The notes under the pieces: generated by a model
The model's database searches: none
The model's input: only the letters and a program-made list of their open reading frames with translations
What the model was told of the DNA's origin: nothing
Part shown: positions 48,421 to 59,204 of the stretch, piece by piece
Layout of the letters: the number at the start of each line of letters is the position of its first letter
Numbering within the stretch: the stretch's first letter is position 1
Position numbers and translations under genes: made by a program
Source of the DNA: Druceiella hillmani
Lineage: Eukaryota > Arthropoda > Insecta > Lepidoptera > Hepialidae
Assembly: GCA_039881145.1 (NCBI GenBank)
Contig: JAYKKI010000008.1
Span: 36,417,001 to 36,481,000 of the forward strand
DNA length: 64,000 bases
Reading direction: 5' to 3'

Positions 48421-49735
48421 ATTCAGAAATTTTTTTCTTAAAATCGTTGTTCGGATTGTCTCGCTTCAGCAATCAACAGTAGTCCGCCACCATGCATTTA
48501 TTTCACTTTCCTTGATATCTACGTTCTATTTCTTTCAAGTATAGATAATATTTTTCAACTCGCTCTTCACTAATAGCTCCTTGATTTTCTGGAGAGTAGT
48601 CAATGTGCAAATTCAGGAAGTGAAGCTCAGTGAGCTTAATGTTCAATGAGCTTAATGTTGTTCTCTAGAAAGTACTTAACCACTTCCTTAATAGAAGTCC
48701 ATGCTTGTAACTCGGTTTCACTGAGTTTTATATCATATTCTGTGTCCTTTATCAATTTTCTTTTTATCGCGGTCGACAAAAATACCTTCTTTCAATTTGG
48801 CATCTGATAACGATGCAAAAATGTTTTTAGGCATTTGAAACCTTCTCCTTCTTTGTCCATAGCCTTGACAAACTGTTTCATCATGCCCAGTTTTACATGC
48901 AAAGGAGCCAGTTACACTTTTTCTCAGGAACCAGTTCCAGGTATTAGTTTAGATCTAGAAGGCAATTCTTTTTGAGTCCAATATTGTCCTGTATATGCGA
49001 ATGACGCAGAGGAAGCATGGATATTTGGTATAACCATCCTGTTTTACAAGTAGCATTCTTATAATTTTTAAATCTCCACACAGGACTCATCCATGCTGTT
49101 CATATTTTATTTTAGTCAAAACACTGAAAATTTTCGTAGCATTCTTTTAAATGTACATAATGTACTACAGGCAATGGAGTATGCATTTGCATCGTAGTCA
49201 ACATCAAACATGTTCACTAAACCAGGATTATCCTCGCACTAAACTAAATCTCCATCCTAAAGTATATAGTGAATAAAATCTATTTCTCTGTTACGGTACC
49301 ATGAGAATGAGAAACCAGGAGCAAGCATGTTTCTTTCTTGCAACCTTGAACTAAGGAGGTCAGCTGCATCTTTAGGCGGATTTATGGCTCTTATTAAGTC
49401 ATTTAATTCTGTCGGTGAAAATAATTTCGGCTCAAGATCAGGTTCAAAGTCAGGGTCAGACTGAAATGGATCTTCGACATCACTGCTCGACACTGATTCT
49501 GAATAAGAGGGTAATGACTGTGCAGCTTCCGCATCACGTAATATTACATCCATTATCAATTGCACGTTTCGGTAACTTATTTGCTTTTTGGTTTTTGAAC
49601 TGTGACCAGCCACACTATACCAACAAAAGTACACAAAGACATCTATATTGTGAAAGTATTATTTTGCCCTTTCGATCACTTGCAAAGTTCGAGCCCACGT
49701 TGCACAAACTTTGTGAGGTGTCCACAACTTTTCAT
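48420..49735 (-). pseudogene. Multicopy arthropod transposon-derived protein, decayed
   Basis: On the minus strand, the pieces follow a protein family that I recall as a multicopy 'uncharacterized protein' in aphids, planthoppers and spiders. In order: CATWARTLQVIERAK (about 49690), YFCWYSVAGHSSKTKKQISY, the open piece 49257-49634 with an acidic serine-rich linker, FSPTELNDLIRAINPPKDAA, LLSSRLQERNMLAPGFSFSWY, then broken frames down to the C-terminal hallmark IDYSPENQGAISEERVEKYY, ERRYQGK and ADYC.LLKRDNP (about 48430-48600). The family order and ending are convincing. Frameshifts and stops occur throughout the middle. The family probably belongs to a DNA transposon, but I know no established name and claim no catalytic residues. 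Confidence 0.7.
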
Positions 49736-51286
49736 GGTTACTGATAGGTAGGTAAAATTACATGTTGTAAACATTTTTTACAAAGTCTGTTATAGTCCTT
49801 TGTCGTTTTGTCAACATGAATTTCCCATAAGTGTAACAAAAACTGTCCGTTGAGGTTAAACAACTTTGTGACCACATTTTTAAGTTAACATATTAAATTG
49901 TACACTGTAACTGAAGTACTTTAAAATTGGTTTAAGTATTTATATGATTTTTTTTATTATTTCTGACCTTTATTAACTCTCTTCTATTGAATCAGATTGT
50001 AGAAAGATTGTAATAGAGATTTAATCACCAATTAGTGGTATCATTTCGAATTGAGTTTTTCTGGCGTGTATATCATGCATTAATCGTTTACCAATCAGTT
50101 AATAAGGTAGTAATTAGCAAATTATGAAGTAGAATGTTTTCTTTTGTACTAATAAAAACTATGTACATAACATTTAAGCCGATAGATCACTTTCATTATG
50201 TATTATCGAGCTTGACAGCGAACGCTGAGGATAATTTTGGGTAAAATCAATGTTGCAATATGTAAAAAAATGTGATGTTTCAGATTTTTTTCCTTATTTT
50301 TGCCGTAATCAGTACCTCTAAAACTATCGGAACACATATTCAAACTTAGAGAGGAAAACAATTGTGGCCTGCAATAATTAATACACCATACGCTCAGAAG
50401 GGAACAAGTTTAAATCTCCAATCAGGGTTTGCAACTCTTAAGGAAACAGGAAACATAATAGTCCGAAGCCGGTCTTGCAGCGGACTTCCCTAACGAAAAG
50501 GAAAAGCATTGGCAATAGCTAGGGTGAAATAATTCGTGATACACTGGACCGATTAGCGTAACAAAGCTCCTGGTAGCGAAGATTTTGAATGGCCTATGCC
50601 CCACTAAAGGGACTTAAGATATGACATCATTAATAATACTGAAAGAAAATCTCAGGTGCATTTCTATGAACATGAATCAAAAATTTATTAACGTTTTGGT
50701 TCAAATAAGATTAAAAAAATTACATACCCAAGATTTAACAGTATCGCCAAATATTTTTATCGTGATCTAATATTATCTTCAAGAACTTCTGGAACAGTAA
50801 ATGGTCAAATTTTATTCCAATATTCGTTCTTCTGTATCTATGAACACCAATATAACAACATATAAACCCAACCTGCCCAAGTTACAAACAGTAAAATTTT
50901 TGAACGACATACTCTATACTCTTTTTGCACAACAATAACTTAGTCATTAGACTTAAAAATGTCATATGACAATTGAAACCTATTTCAATATTTGATGATT
51001 GTACCACAGCATGGTTTGTTATTAATTTTTTGAATATATATATTTTTAAGAGAATAAGGTATATAATTTCCGTTAACAACCAAAACAGATATAAACGGTA
51101 ACAGATTTACAGTTTAAATTAACCGAATGCAAAGCGAAGTGAACAACCAATATATTCTCCAATCAGGAAAAATAGTGAAATGAAAATGATTAAAAAGAAA
51201 ACACAAAAATTGTGATACAATCTTAACATAAGTAGTTTCGAATATTGAATAAATTTTGGCGTTAATTTTGTAGAAATTCATTATCA

Positions 51287-51373
51287 CTGAAGATGTTGTA
51301 ATACAACGAAACCTAGGTCGTGGTAAAGAAATTAAAGAAAGTAGAAATAATACTACACCACGTAGTTTCATTT
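51287..51373. mobile_element. Palindromic MITE-like element, right part
   Basis: Contains acaacgaaacctaggtcgtg, ttaaagaaagtagaaataat and the terminal cgtagtttcattt. The left arm is replaced by a sequence starting near 51241 (aatattgaataaattttggc) that is the inverse of the stretch flanking the copies at 15899-15940 and 59225-59258. Confidence 0.75.
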
Positions 51374-51682
51374 AACTGTGAATAAGTAGTTTTGTTCAAA
51401 AGTTTTGTTAAAAATCCTTTCAATAAGTTTTTAAAGTTTTGTGATAAGAATCGTTAATATTTTTTCATTTTCTTTTGTTTTCCTTATTTTATTTGCTTAT
51501 AATTTTGTTTTAAATAACTAAATATTTTCAAAGGTATATTTTTTATTTCGTCAGTCAGTCTGGAGGATACTTTTGCGGATTTGATATGTTAGTGAAAAAA
51601 TAACGTTACTTAGAGAAAAGAAAATAATTGTGAAGAAAATAAAACAAAACATGTTCAGTTTTGCTTGTATCCTGCATAGATG

Positions 51683-51725
51683 TATAAACTTTTTGAAGTG
51701 TTTCTTTCACTTCAAAAAGTTTATA
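51683..51725. repeat. Perfect 18-bp-arm hairpin
   Basis: tataaactttttgaagtg at 51683-51700 and its complement at 51708-51725, with a 7-bp loop. Confidence 0.9.
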
Positions 51726-52493
51726 AATTACATAATCTTTCGATTGCAAAATTATGACGCATATTGTTCATTATTTTATTACAAACTGCCCCAAATACTC
51801 TCATACTAAATTATTATTTCATAAAAATGTATATAGAGGAAAATTTTGTTTGATGTTTGTTTGTTCACGCTAATTTCTCCAATTACCCTCTTTATTTTAA
51901 CAATGTTCTTTTATTACAAAGATCATACTTTGGTTAGTATTATAGACTATGTAACGTCATTTCGTAACTTGAATATATGAAGTTCTTATCAAAAATGCAA
52001 CAGAAGTTAGGGAACACTCTTTAAATGCTGGTGGATAAATGTACACTGGCTTATTTATTGATTGATCATTGCAATGAGATACACACAGTTAGTAATTTAT
52101 ACAGTCTATAACAAAAAATTACCGATGTTACTTTAATAACTAATATCTCAGCCCGTTCTACTTCTAAAGTGAAAGATAATATAAAGGAATATTACATGCC
52201 TATATTCATATTCTGATCTTAATATGTAAATTATGTCTTAATAGACTACCAACAAGGTTGAAATTCATATAGTAACTTTAAGTAAACATAGAAACATAAT
52301 AAACATAGAAACATAGAAACTTGACTTTGCTGGCGGCAACACGTGTCTAAATTACGTTCGGATATTGTAATGCCTAATAAAAAGTTAGAATACTATGTGA
52401 AAAAAGTTTAATAGAGTTTAATATAACTTAAATAAAAATAACTTTCCTAAATATTGAATATATTTGGCGTTCATTTTGTAGAAATTCATTACA

Positions 52494-52623
52494 TTTTCAG
52501 GTGGGCTATTAGCAAAGATCTTTGCTAATAGCAAACCTGAAGATGTTGTAATACAACGAAACCTAGATCGTGGTAAAGAACTTAAAGAAAGTAGAAATAA
52601 TACTACATCACATAGTTTCATTT
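52494..52623. mobile_element. Palindromic MITE-like element, right part
   Basis: Includes the inner palindrome (caggtgggctattagcaaag against ctttgctaatagc..acctg), acaacgaaacctagatcgtg and the right terminus ending tttcattt. The left arm is missing and, as at 51.24 kb, preceded by atattgaatatatttggcgt (52450). Confidence 0.75.
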
Positions 52624-53792
52624 AATTATGAATAACTTTCCTCTAAATGTTTCTGACTGACAATAAAATTACAATGTGAAAATGTCAGTTTGAGATTTTA
52701 AAATTAATCTTTTCATTAAACATTCTTAACGACGTCACTGTGTCACGTGTGAAAATGGATTTGCTTGTTTATTATCTTTGATTTTGTATTGTACATGAAT
52801 ATTAATTCATGATGCCTGAGGCGTGAAATATAATCGTTCCGAAGGACTTTAGTGTTGGCAACTTTGAATTTAAGTTGATTTATTTATAATGACAAAATTT
52901 GCGTAATGTTATCCAAACAATTATTTGTTAACCATATCTAGTGAAAATATTATGATAGAATGTTTTATTCAATTTATATTTTTACTATACATTGAATAAA
53001 ACATAAAACTCGACTACTTAATATTTTTAATCGATTAGTGTTCCTTAGTGTTCCTCACTTAGTGTTCCTTCCATAAACGGAAAAGTATAAAAAAGTGTGT
53101 CGGCTTTCTATCGGCATAAACATAATTTTTTTTTCATTATTATTTAGACGGAACTAGAAACATGATATTTTGAAAAAAGATATCTAGAAACATGATTCTT
53201 CTCTTAAATATTTTGGAAAATCTTCTCTAGGATATAATTTCTTTTAGGATAATATACCTTGACAAAAATTTTAAAAATGTCTTTCCACTCTACTTTCAGT
53301 AAGATGTTTTGAAAAGTTGGAATGCGATTCTGGCTATGCATTCATTAACGTAAAATTGAAACAAATTTTATACATATAGGTAGTTTTCGTAGTATAAATA
53401 TGTAGAGATGTAATCGACGGACGAACGGAAAATTAAAACTTTTCAGATATGGGACTTTAAAAAGCATTCAATCTAACCTGTGTACTTCAATATAATTACA
53501 ATTTTTGATACACTAAAAACGTCATCAATTCAAAGTAATTCAGTCCCTTGAACTCACAATTATTCGGGATGATAATTGCGTTCATTCATAACATTAGTCA
53601 AAAATAATAAAGCAAGTATCATGAGACCTTATAAGTCACTATAAGAAAATACTATGTCATTAATTTGCTAGAATTTCCAAGGAAATCTCCTTTTAAAATA
53701 CTTTATAGAAAAGAAGGAAATCAATTGAGTACTATTGAATCTTAAATATCCTGACTAATTCAATCTACCAACTCAGTGAATCACAGAGTTTC

Positions 53793-53798
<6 letters not shown>

Positions 53799-53841
<43 letters not shown>
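53799..53841. repeat. (TA)n microsatellite, left half of the LTR insertion site
   Basis: About 20 TA units directly abut the LTR element; a further ten TA units follow at 58021-58040. The retrotransposon appears to have landed inside one TA tract, so any target duplication is hidden. Confidence 0.9.
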
Positions 53842-53845
<4 letters not shown>

Positions 53846-54199
53846 TTTATTGGATTCTGTTTCGAACTTGTTGAAATAAAGACGTAACTGCGTTTCTGTG
53901 GATAAAAGATTTATTTACTTGTAAAAAGTTCCTTCTACAATTTGCTAGTAACATTATCTTATAAACTAAACATTTACTCACCTGTGGATAAAAGAAACAA
54001 CATTTAAAGCCCTTATTTCGGGTTTATCATCTGAATTCGACAGGTAAGCTTTTTACAATAAAATACTGAATCAAAAACAAATCTAACCTCTCAAAATCTT
54101 TTGACGTTTGATACGAAAGCTAACAGCGACCTCTATGGAACTTATCATAGATAATGCGGCAGAGTTTAAATGAAAGGATACCAATAGGTTTTCTTTACA
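53842..54199 (-). repeat. 3' LTR of the Ty3/gypsy element
   Basis: 358 bp. On the minus strand it begins TGTAAAGAAAACC and ends CCAATAAAAATA, where the partner LTR ends in the canonical CA. AATAAA signals lie near its end. It is next to the (TA)n tract on the left. Confidence 0.92.
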
Positions 54200-55076
54200 T
54201 CTCCCCGCCGAGAGCAGAACAATTGCAAGTGTGATTGCACGTAATTGTTCTTTTCTCAATCGACAATGGAGTAAGTTTTGTAACATGAAACAAATTTGAT
54301 TCTTCCTTCTTGTGACCGGCATCTACTTCATAAATTGTATTAGATATTTTTTTCAAGATCTCGTAGGGTCCAATTCTCAGTTCATCTGTTTTCTTCTTAT
54401 TTAGTCGATTACCGTTCTCCACATAGACTCTATCTCCTTTTTTAAAGTCATATTCTCTCCATGATAGGTCATATCTCTTCTTATTATACTCATGAGATTT
54501 AATTGCATTTATATATGCTAATTTTCTATCTCTTCTCAGATCTTCATTAGAACATCTTGTTTTTAGTTCTGATGGAAGAATATTTACATTTTCTCCTTCC
54601 AATAGGTATTTTGGTGCAAATTTGGTAACAGTGTGTTCTGTTTCATTATATTTCTTTACACAATTCTGTGCTATTGTTGTCCATGCAATCTTTTTTTGGC
54701 TTTCATTTATTTGGCATCTTATTTTATTAACTAAAGTTTGGTTCAATCTTTCGTTAAGCCCATTTGAAAAAGGAGTGTCCACCGCAGTAAAAATTATTCT
54801 TATACTGTTATCTTTCAGAAATCCCTTAAATTCTTTAGAATTTATACCAGGATATTGGTCCGTTAATATCATATCAATTTTATGACTTTGTGTCACTCGT
54901 TGAATAAGTTTAATAAAATCGTTAGAGCTTTGGTTTTTTGACGTCAAGATATAAGCATACCTAGTGAAATGATCAACTAAAAGATGCAGGTACTTTTTTG
55001 TTGACCGAGATCCCCCAAAGCCACCAATTGTATCAATTGATACAATTTCAAATGGGTGTCTTGCTGGTCCTAAATG
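54195..55076 (-). pseudogene. Ty3/gypsy integrase core and C-terminal part after the stop
   Basis: This continues in the same frame as the upstream pol frame, after one TAA at 55077-55079. The first catalytic Asp sits in the VSIDTIGGFGG stretch (about 55030). From the internal Met at 54947 the frame runs open for 250 codons. The second Asp is in MILTDQYPGI (residue 30 of that piece) and the Glu in SNGLNERLNQ (residue 66), giving D,D(35)E spacing. After them come the GPY module (RIGPYEILKKI) and LFHVTKLTPL. The frame ends at TAA 54195-54197, three bases into the 3' LTR. All catalytic residues are present. The part below the stop would be made only by readthrough, so as it stands integrase is disabled. 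Confidence 0.85.
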
Positions 55077-57623
55077 TTACAATAATCCATATTTCGGCTT
55101 TCTCCTTGTTTTATTTTTAATGCATATTTCACATTCTTTGCAAGTCTGTTTAATTTTTGCTATGATATTCTTCGCTGAATAGTATGGTGTTAATTTATTT
55201 ATCATTTGTGTTGTTCCTAGGTGGCAATAAGTAATGTGTACTGTTTTTATCAATGTTTTGCTTAATCCTTCTGATAGTATAATTTTGTTTCTTCCTTTAT
55301 TTTTCTTGTAGTATATTTCATCTCTTAGTATAAGTCCATTTTTATCTTTTGGTATTTCTTGATTTGAATTTTGATCTATTTCTATTTCTTCTATAGTTAT
55401 TAAATTTACCACTTTCAAAGCATCATCATCATTATTTTCACTGGGATCTAGGACTGGATTTCTGCTCAAACAATCTGCCTCTATATTTGTTTTTCCAGGA
55501 TTATATTTAATTTTGAAATTGTATTGGGATAAATAATATGTTAGGTCTCCGAGCTCCTCATCAGTTCTTGCTTTAATATTCAAGTTTTCTAGTGGTTTAT
55601 GATCAGAATACACCGTAAACTCCTTTCCCATAAGCAAATGCTGCCAGTATTTTATAGCTTCTTTTATTGCTAAACATTCTAGGTATATTGCTTTCTTCTT
55701 TTTTTGTGTATCTGTTAATTTTTTTGAAAAATAAGCAACTGGTTTATTGTCTCCATTTTTATCAGGTTGTTTTAACACTGCGCCTGTTCCTTTTGCACTT
55801 GCGTCTGTATAAATGTTTATTGATAATTCTGGATCATAAATTTTCACAATTGGTACAGAGCACAGTAGTGTTTTCATTTTATCAAATGATTTTTGACATT
55901 CTTCAGTCCACACGAATTTCACATCTTTCTTTAACAAATTGTGTAACGGGTCCAAGATGATAGCACTGTGTGGCACAAACTTGTGATGAAAATTTACTTT
56001 TCCTAGGAATTGTCGTACATTTTTCCTTGTTTCTGGTATTGGAAAATCTTTTACTGCTACCAAATAATCTTTTAGAGGCCTCACTGAATTGTTTTCTATT
56101 ATGTGGCCTAAATACTTGGCATAACTACTTGCAAATATGCACTTGGTAAGTTTTAGTCTAAACCCTTCCGTTTGTATTGCCTCCAGTAACCGTGATATAT
56201 GTGATATATGTTCTTCAAAGGTTTTTGAATAAATGAGTATATCATCTATGAAACTTACTGCAAAATCAGAGAGCTTATTCTTTCTTATGATGTTAGTCAT
56301 TATCCTTTGAAAAATGGCTGGAGCAGTTTTTAGTCCAAATGGTAAGCATGTCCATTGAAAATGACCTTCCTGAGTAACAAAGGCCGTTTTGTACCTATCC
56401 TGTACTTTCAATGGAATTGACCAAAACGCTGAATTAATATCAAACGTTGAGAAATACTTACAGTTTACTGTTTTTGTCATTAGATCTTCAATCAATGGAA
56501 ATGGCTTTGATTGTGGGACGATTATCTTGTTCAATTCCCTGAAATCTATACAAAGTCTTATTTTTCGTTCATCTTCCTTTTTATAAGCCAGAGTTACTGG
56601 GGCAGCAAACGGGCTATATGATTCCTCAATCAAATTTTTCTCTAATAATTTTGATATTTGTTTTTCTATCTCTCTTCTATCTTCAGCTATACATCTGTAT
56701 GGACGTTTGCAGCAGTATTTATCCACCATCAGGTCAATATGAGCTTCATAATCTCGTACAGTGCCGACATCATATTTATCCTTAGCAAAGACAGTCTTAA
56801 ATTTGTCTATGAGCTCGTAAATCTCTAATTTTTGTTGTTTATCTAGATGATTAACAATCTTTTCAAATTTATCAGTTTTAATATGTTCATTGAAGTTTAT
56901 TTCGTGTTTCACCTTCTCCATTCTAGGGCTTCCTAATCTTGGTTCAGTTTTGTCTCCTAGTACATCAGGAATGTTGACATTTGTATCGTTTTTTATATTA
57001 AGCTCTTCTTTCTGACCTTTTTGTGTTATTTGTAAGTCTTCATTTTGAATAAGCTTGAATTTTCTTATACAATCTAAACCAATTAGGAAATCATATTTAA
57101 AATTTTCTTTGTCTATGACAAAAATATCCATGTTTTGTTCTACATTATATATTTTAATTTTTAATGTAACCATATCTTTTGTTTTTTTCTCACCATTAAT
57201 AGTCTTTAAATTTACTATTTGTGTATTATCTGTACTTTTTTCTTCGAGTAATTTTTCTAACAGTTTTTCCAAAGAGTTGTTTGAGCCACTAGATTTAGAC
57301 TCTGGATCACATTCAGTTTCTATTATTTCTTCTAGATAAACATCATTAAACTGCAAGTTTTGAGCCTCATCCACATTTGCTTCCGATATCTCATCTGTCA
57401 AAGTAATCCAAATTTTCCTTGTTTGGTGTCTCCTTTGCAATGTTTTTTTTATTTTGGCATAGTTTGTAGTACTCATAATTGCGTTGTGTGGATTCACTGG
57501 TTGATATTCCGGTGGTATTCCATAGATGTGACCACTAGTTGTGGCAATTGAGGTTATGCATAAAATGTTGGTTTTTCCATCGGATGCTGTCTTCACAGCA
57601 AAATCAAATCTTAACTTATCCAT
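55077..57623 (-). CDS. pol: Ty3/gypsy pol: partial protease, RT, RNase H, integrase zinc finger
   Basis: An 848-residue frame whose ATG is only about 39 bp inside the 5' LTR. Residues 1-100 match nothing I know. Residues 111-114 read SSGS where the protease active site D-T/S-G is expected, while the later protease motif FLIGLD (179-184) is kept. RT: AAPVTLAYKK (339-348), CIDFRELNK, catalytic Asp 395 in FSTFDIN, LPFGLKTAPAIFQ, and FIDD (458-461) in place of YxDD. RNase H: TDAS (Asp 607), Glu 649, SDHKPL (Asp 674) and EADCLSR (715-721). Integrase H-x4-H (796, 801) and C-x2-C (828, 831). The frame stops at TAA 55077-55079, just after the zinc finger. In family terms a full pol would run on; here gag and a working protease centre are lacking. 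Confidence 0.9.
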   Translation of the reverse strand: MDKLRFDFAVKTASDGKTNILCITSIATTSGHIYGIPPEYQPVNPHNAIMSTTNYAKIKKTLQRRHQTRKIWITLTDEISEANVDEAQNLQFNDVYLEEIIETECDPESKSSGSNNSLEKLLEKLLEEKSTDNTQIVNLKTINGEKKTKDMVTLKIKIYNVEQNMDIFVIDKENFKYDFLIGLDCIRKFKLIQNEDLQITQKGQKEELNIKNDTNVNIPDVLGDKTEPRLGSPRMEKVKHEINFNEHIKTDKFEKIVNHLDKQQKLEIYELIDKFKTVFAKDKYDVGTVRDYEAHIDLMVDKYCCKRPYRCIAEDRREIEKQISKLLEKNLIEESYSPFAAPVTLAYKKEDERKIRLCIDFRELNKIIVPQSKPFPLIEDLMTKTVNCKYFSTFDINSAFWSIPLKVQDRYKTAFVTQEGHFQWTCLPFGLKTAPAIFQRIMTNIIRKNKLSDFAVSFIDDILIYSKTFEEHISHISRLLEAIQTEGFRLKLTKCIFASSYAKYLGHIIENNSVRPLKDYLVAVKDFPIPETRKNVRQFLGKVNFHHKFVPHSAIILDPLHNLLKKDVKFVWTEECQKSFDKMKTLLCSVPIVKIYDPELSINIYTDASAKGTGAVLKQPDKNGDNKPVAYFSKKLTDTQKKKKAIYLECLAIKEAIKYWQHLLMGKEFTVYSDHKPLENLNIKARTDEELGDLTYYLSQYNFKIKYNPGKTNIEADCLSRNPVLDPSENNDDDALKVVNLITIEEIEIDQNSNQEIPKDKNGLILRDEIYYKKNKGRNKIILSEGLSKTLIKTVHITYCHLGTTQMINKLTPYYSAKNIIAKIKQTCKECEICIKNKTRRKPKYGLL

Positions 57624-57662
57624 TATTCTTTCGAAATATATGCAGAAAATGTTGTTTTATAA

Positions 57663-58020
57663 TGTTTTTATTGGATTCTGTTTCGAACTTGTTGAAATAA
57701 AGACGTAACTGCGTTTCTGTGGATAAAAGATTTATTTACTTGTAAAAAGTTCCTTCTACAATTTGCTAGTAACATTATCTTATAAACTAAACATTTACTC
57801 ACCTGTGGATAAAAGAAACAACATTTAAAGCCCTTATTTCGGGTTTATCATCTGAATTCGACAGGTAAGCTTTTTACAATAAAATACTGAATCAAAAACA
57901 AATCTAACCTCTCAAAATCTTTTGACGTTTGATACGAAAGCTAACAGCGACCTCTATGGAACTTATCATAGATAATGCGGCAGAGTTTAAATGAAAGGAT
58001 ACCTATAGGTTTTCTTTACA
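57663..58020 (-). repeat. 5' LTR of the Ty3/gypsy element
   Basis: 358 bp, TGTAAAG...AAAACA on the minus strand. A 13-bp phrase (ctgtggataaaag on plus) occurs twice, at 57717-57729 and 57803-57815. Read on the minus strand, each copy ends CTTTTATCCACAG like a splice acceptor, and the upstream one is directly followed by GTGAGT (57797-57802), like a splice donor. Promoter elements could not be assigned with confidence. Confidence 0.92.
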
Positions 58021-58040
58021 TATATATATATATATATATC

Positions 58041-59030
58041 CAAAGTAAGATTTTGTTAAGAATAGTTATTAGAAACAGAACATCAAATATGCGTTAAAAT
58101 AAACGTTAGAGTTTTTTTATTTTGACTACAGAATGGAAATAAAGATAAGATTTTGAGAACCTTGCAGTTCGTAGTAGAACGCCGTAATTAAATTTTTATT
58201 TGTGTCTCAATAAGGAGTTAAATTATTAATTTGATATTATTTCACTTCAATTACATGGATATAAATTTTAATGACCACTCAGTTTCAAATACTTAGATTT
58301 TCAGATCATATTCCTCATTCAAATATACATTTACACGCTATTAGTTCCAGTGTATAGATCTTATGTATATGACATTTCTTATAAACTATAAAAACATTAA
58401 GAAAGTTGTATAGCAGTTTCTTCAGTTTTCTTTTTATTCTAGCTGACAAATAGATTTTTATAAAAACGTAGAGAAAGGTTTTTACATTTAGTACAGTTGT
58501 TATTTTCACTAAAAATAAGCCCCTATCTTTATTATTAAAACGAAATACATTCGGTGGTATTTATTTTTCTAAACGCGAGATGTTTATAAATGTTATTTAA
58601 AAATAAAGAGAAATCACTTCGCAAAAGAATGAAGTGTTTTTAAATGGAGAAACGATGTTGGTCCACTTCATCTCATTAAAATTTAATATGGAGATGCATC
58701 GGAAATTATACAAGGCATATAATATCCTTCTTCTCGTATAAGAGAAATTAAATAAACAAACGTATTGAATCTAATATATAGAGATTGCTATTTGTGTAGG
58801 GTTTCTTTATATCTCTCGTCAATGCATCTAATTTTTTTATACGTCGAATTGTAAGTTGGCCTTAAATATTTTTCTGTATTGATTGTATATTTTCATTTAT
58901 AAGTTTTGTAATACAATAGGCATAAAATATTTTACATTATTCCCTATCATTAAATGTTCAAATTTAGATATTGTGATTAGATGAAAGAGACGCTTAAATA
59001 GAATTACATCTTTTATTAATTTTTCTCGAC
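58041..59030. other. AT-rich non-coding DNA
   Basis: No recognisable gene or repeat on either strand. Confidence 0.5.
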
Positions 59031-59031
59031 T

Positions 59032-59203
59032 AAATAAAACTAGATGATTTAGTATTATTTCTACTTTATTTAAATTCTTTACCACGACCAATTTATAAAG
59101 ATTGTTTACAAATCCCACCTGAAGATATCACACAACGAAACCTAGGTCGTGGTAAAGAATTTAAATAAAGCAGAAGTAGTACGTACATCACGTAGTTTTA
59201 TTT
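59032..59203. mobile_element. Palindromic MITE-like element, second full copy
   Basis: 172 bp, from aaataaaactagatgattta to catcacgtagttttattt. It shares acaacgaaacctaggtcgtg and accacgacc inner arms with the 15.7-kb copy but lacks the inner ctattagcaa palindrome. caaaattaacgtcaaatata follows at about 59229, as at the other full copy. Confidence 0.8.
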
Positions 59204-59204
59204 A

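Larger units (their letters stand above)
49740..53797. other. AT-rich non-coding DNA with MITE pieces and a hairpin
   Basis: The stretch 50400-50640 is somewhat GC-richer (ggtcttgcagcggacttccc) and gives a 60-codon minus-strand frame with no match I know; it may be an unidentified repeat. Otherwise only the MITE pieces and hairpin listed separately are visible. Confidence 0.5.
53842..58020 (-). mobile_element. Ty3/gypsy LTR retrotransposon, recent insertion, gag-less
   Basis: A 4179-bp element on the minus strand with two 358-bp LTRs (right one is 5'). The LTRs differ at two positions that I can see (53843 against 57664, and one T/A near the TGTAAAG end), so the insertion is young. The internal region is 3463 bp. 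A purine tract ending ggcggggaga (minus strand) lies directly next to the 3' LTR. Domain order is partial protease, reverse transcriptase, RNase H, integrase, as in Ty3/gypsy. No gag, and no tRNA primer-binding site that I can see next to the 5' LTR. Integrase is cut by one in-frame stop. Confidence 0.9.

Noticed and set aside
50422..50604. 60-codon minus-strand frame in GC-richer DNA
   Set aside because: No domain or family resemblance and no paralogue in the window; kept only as a note on the region.
55667..57551. Several plus-strand frames inside the LTR element
   Set aside because: Antisense to pol, with no motifs of their own.
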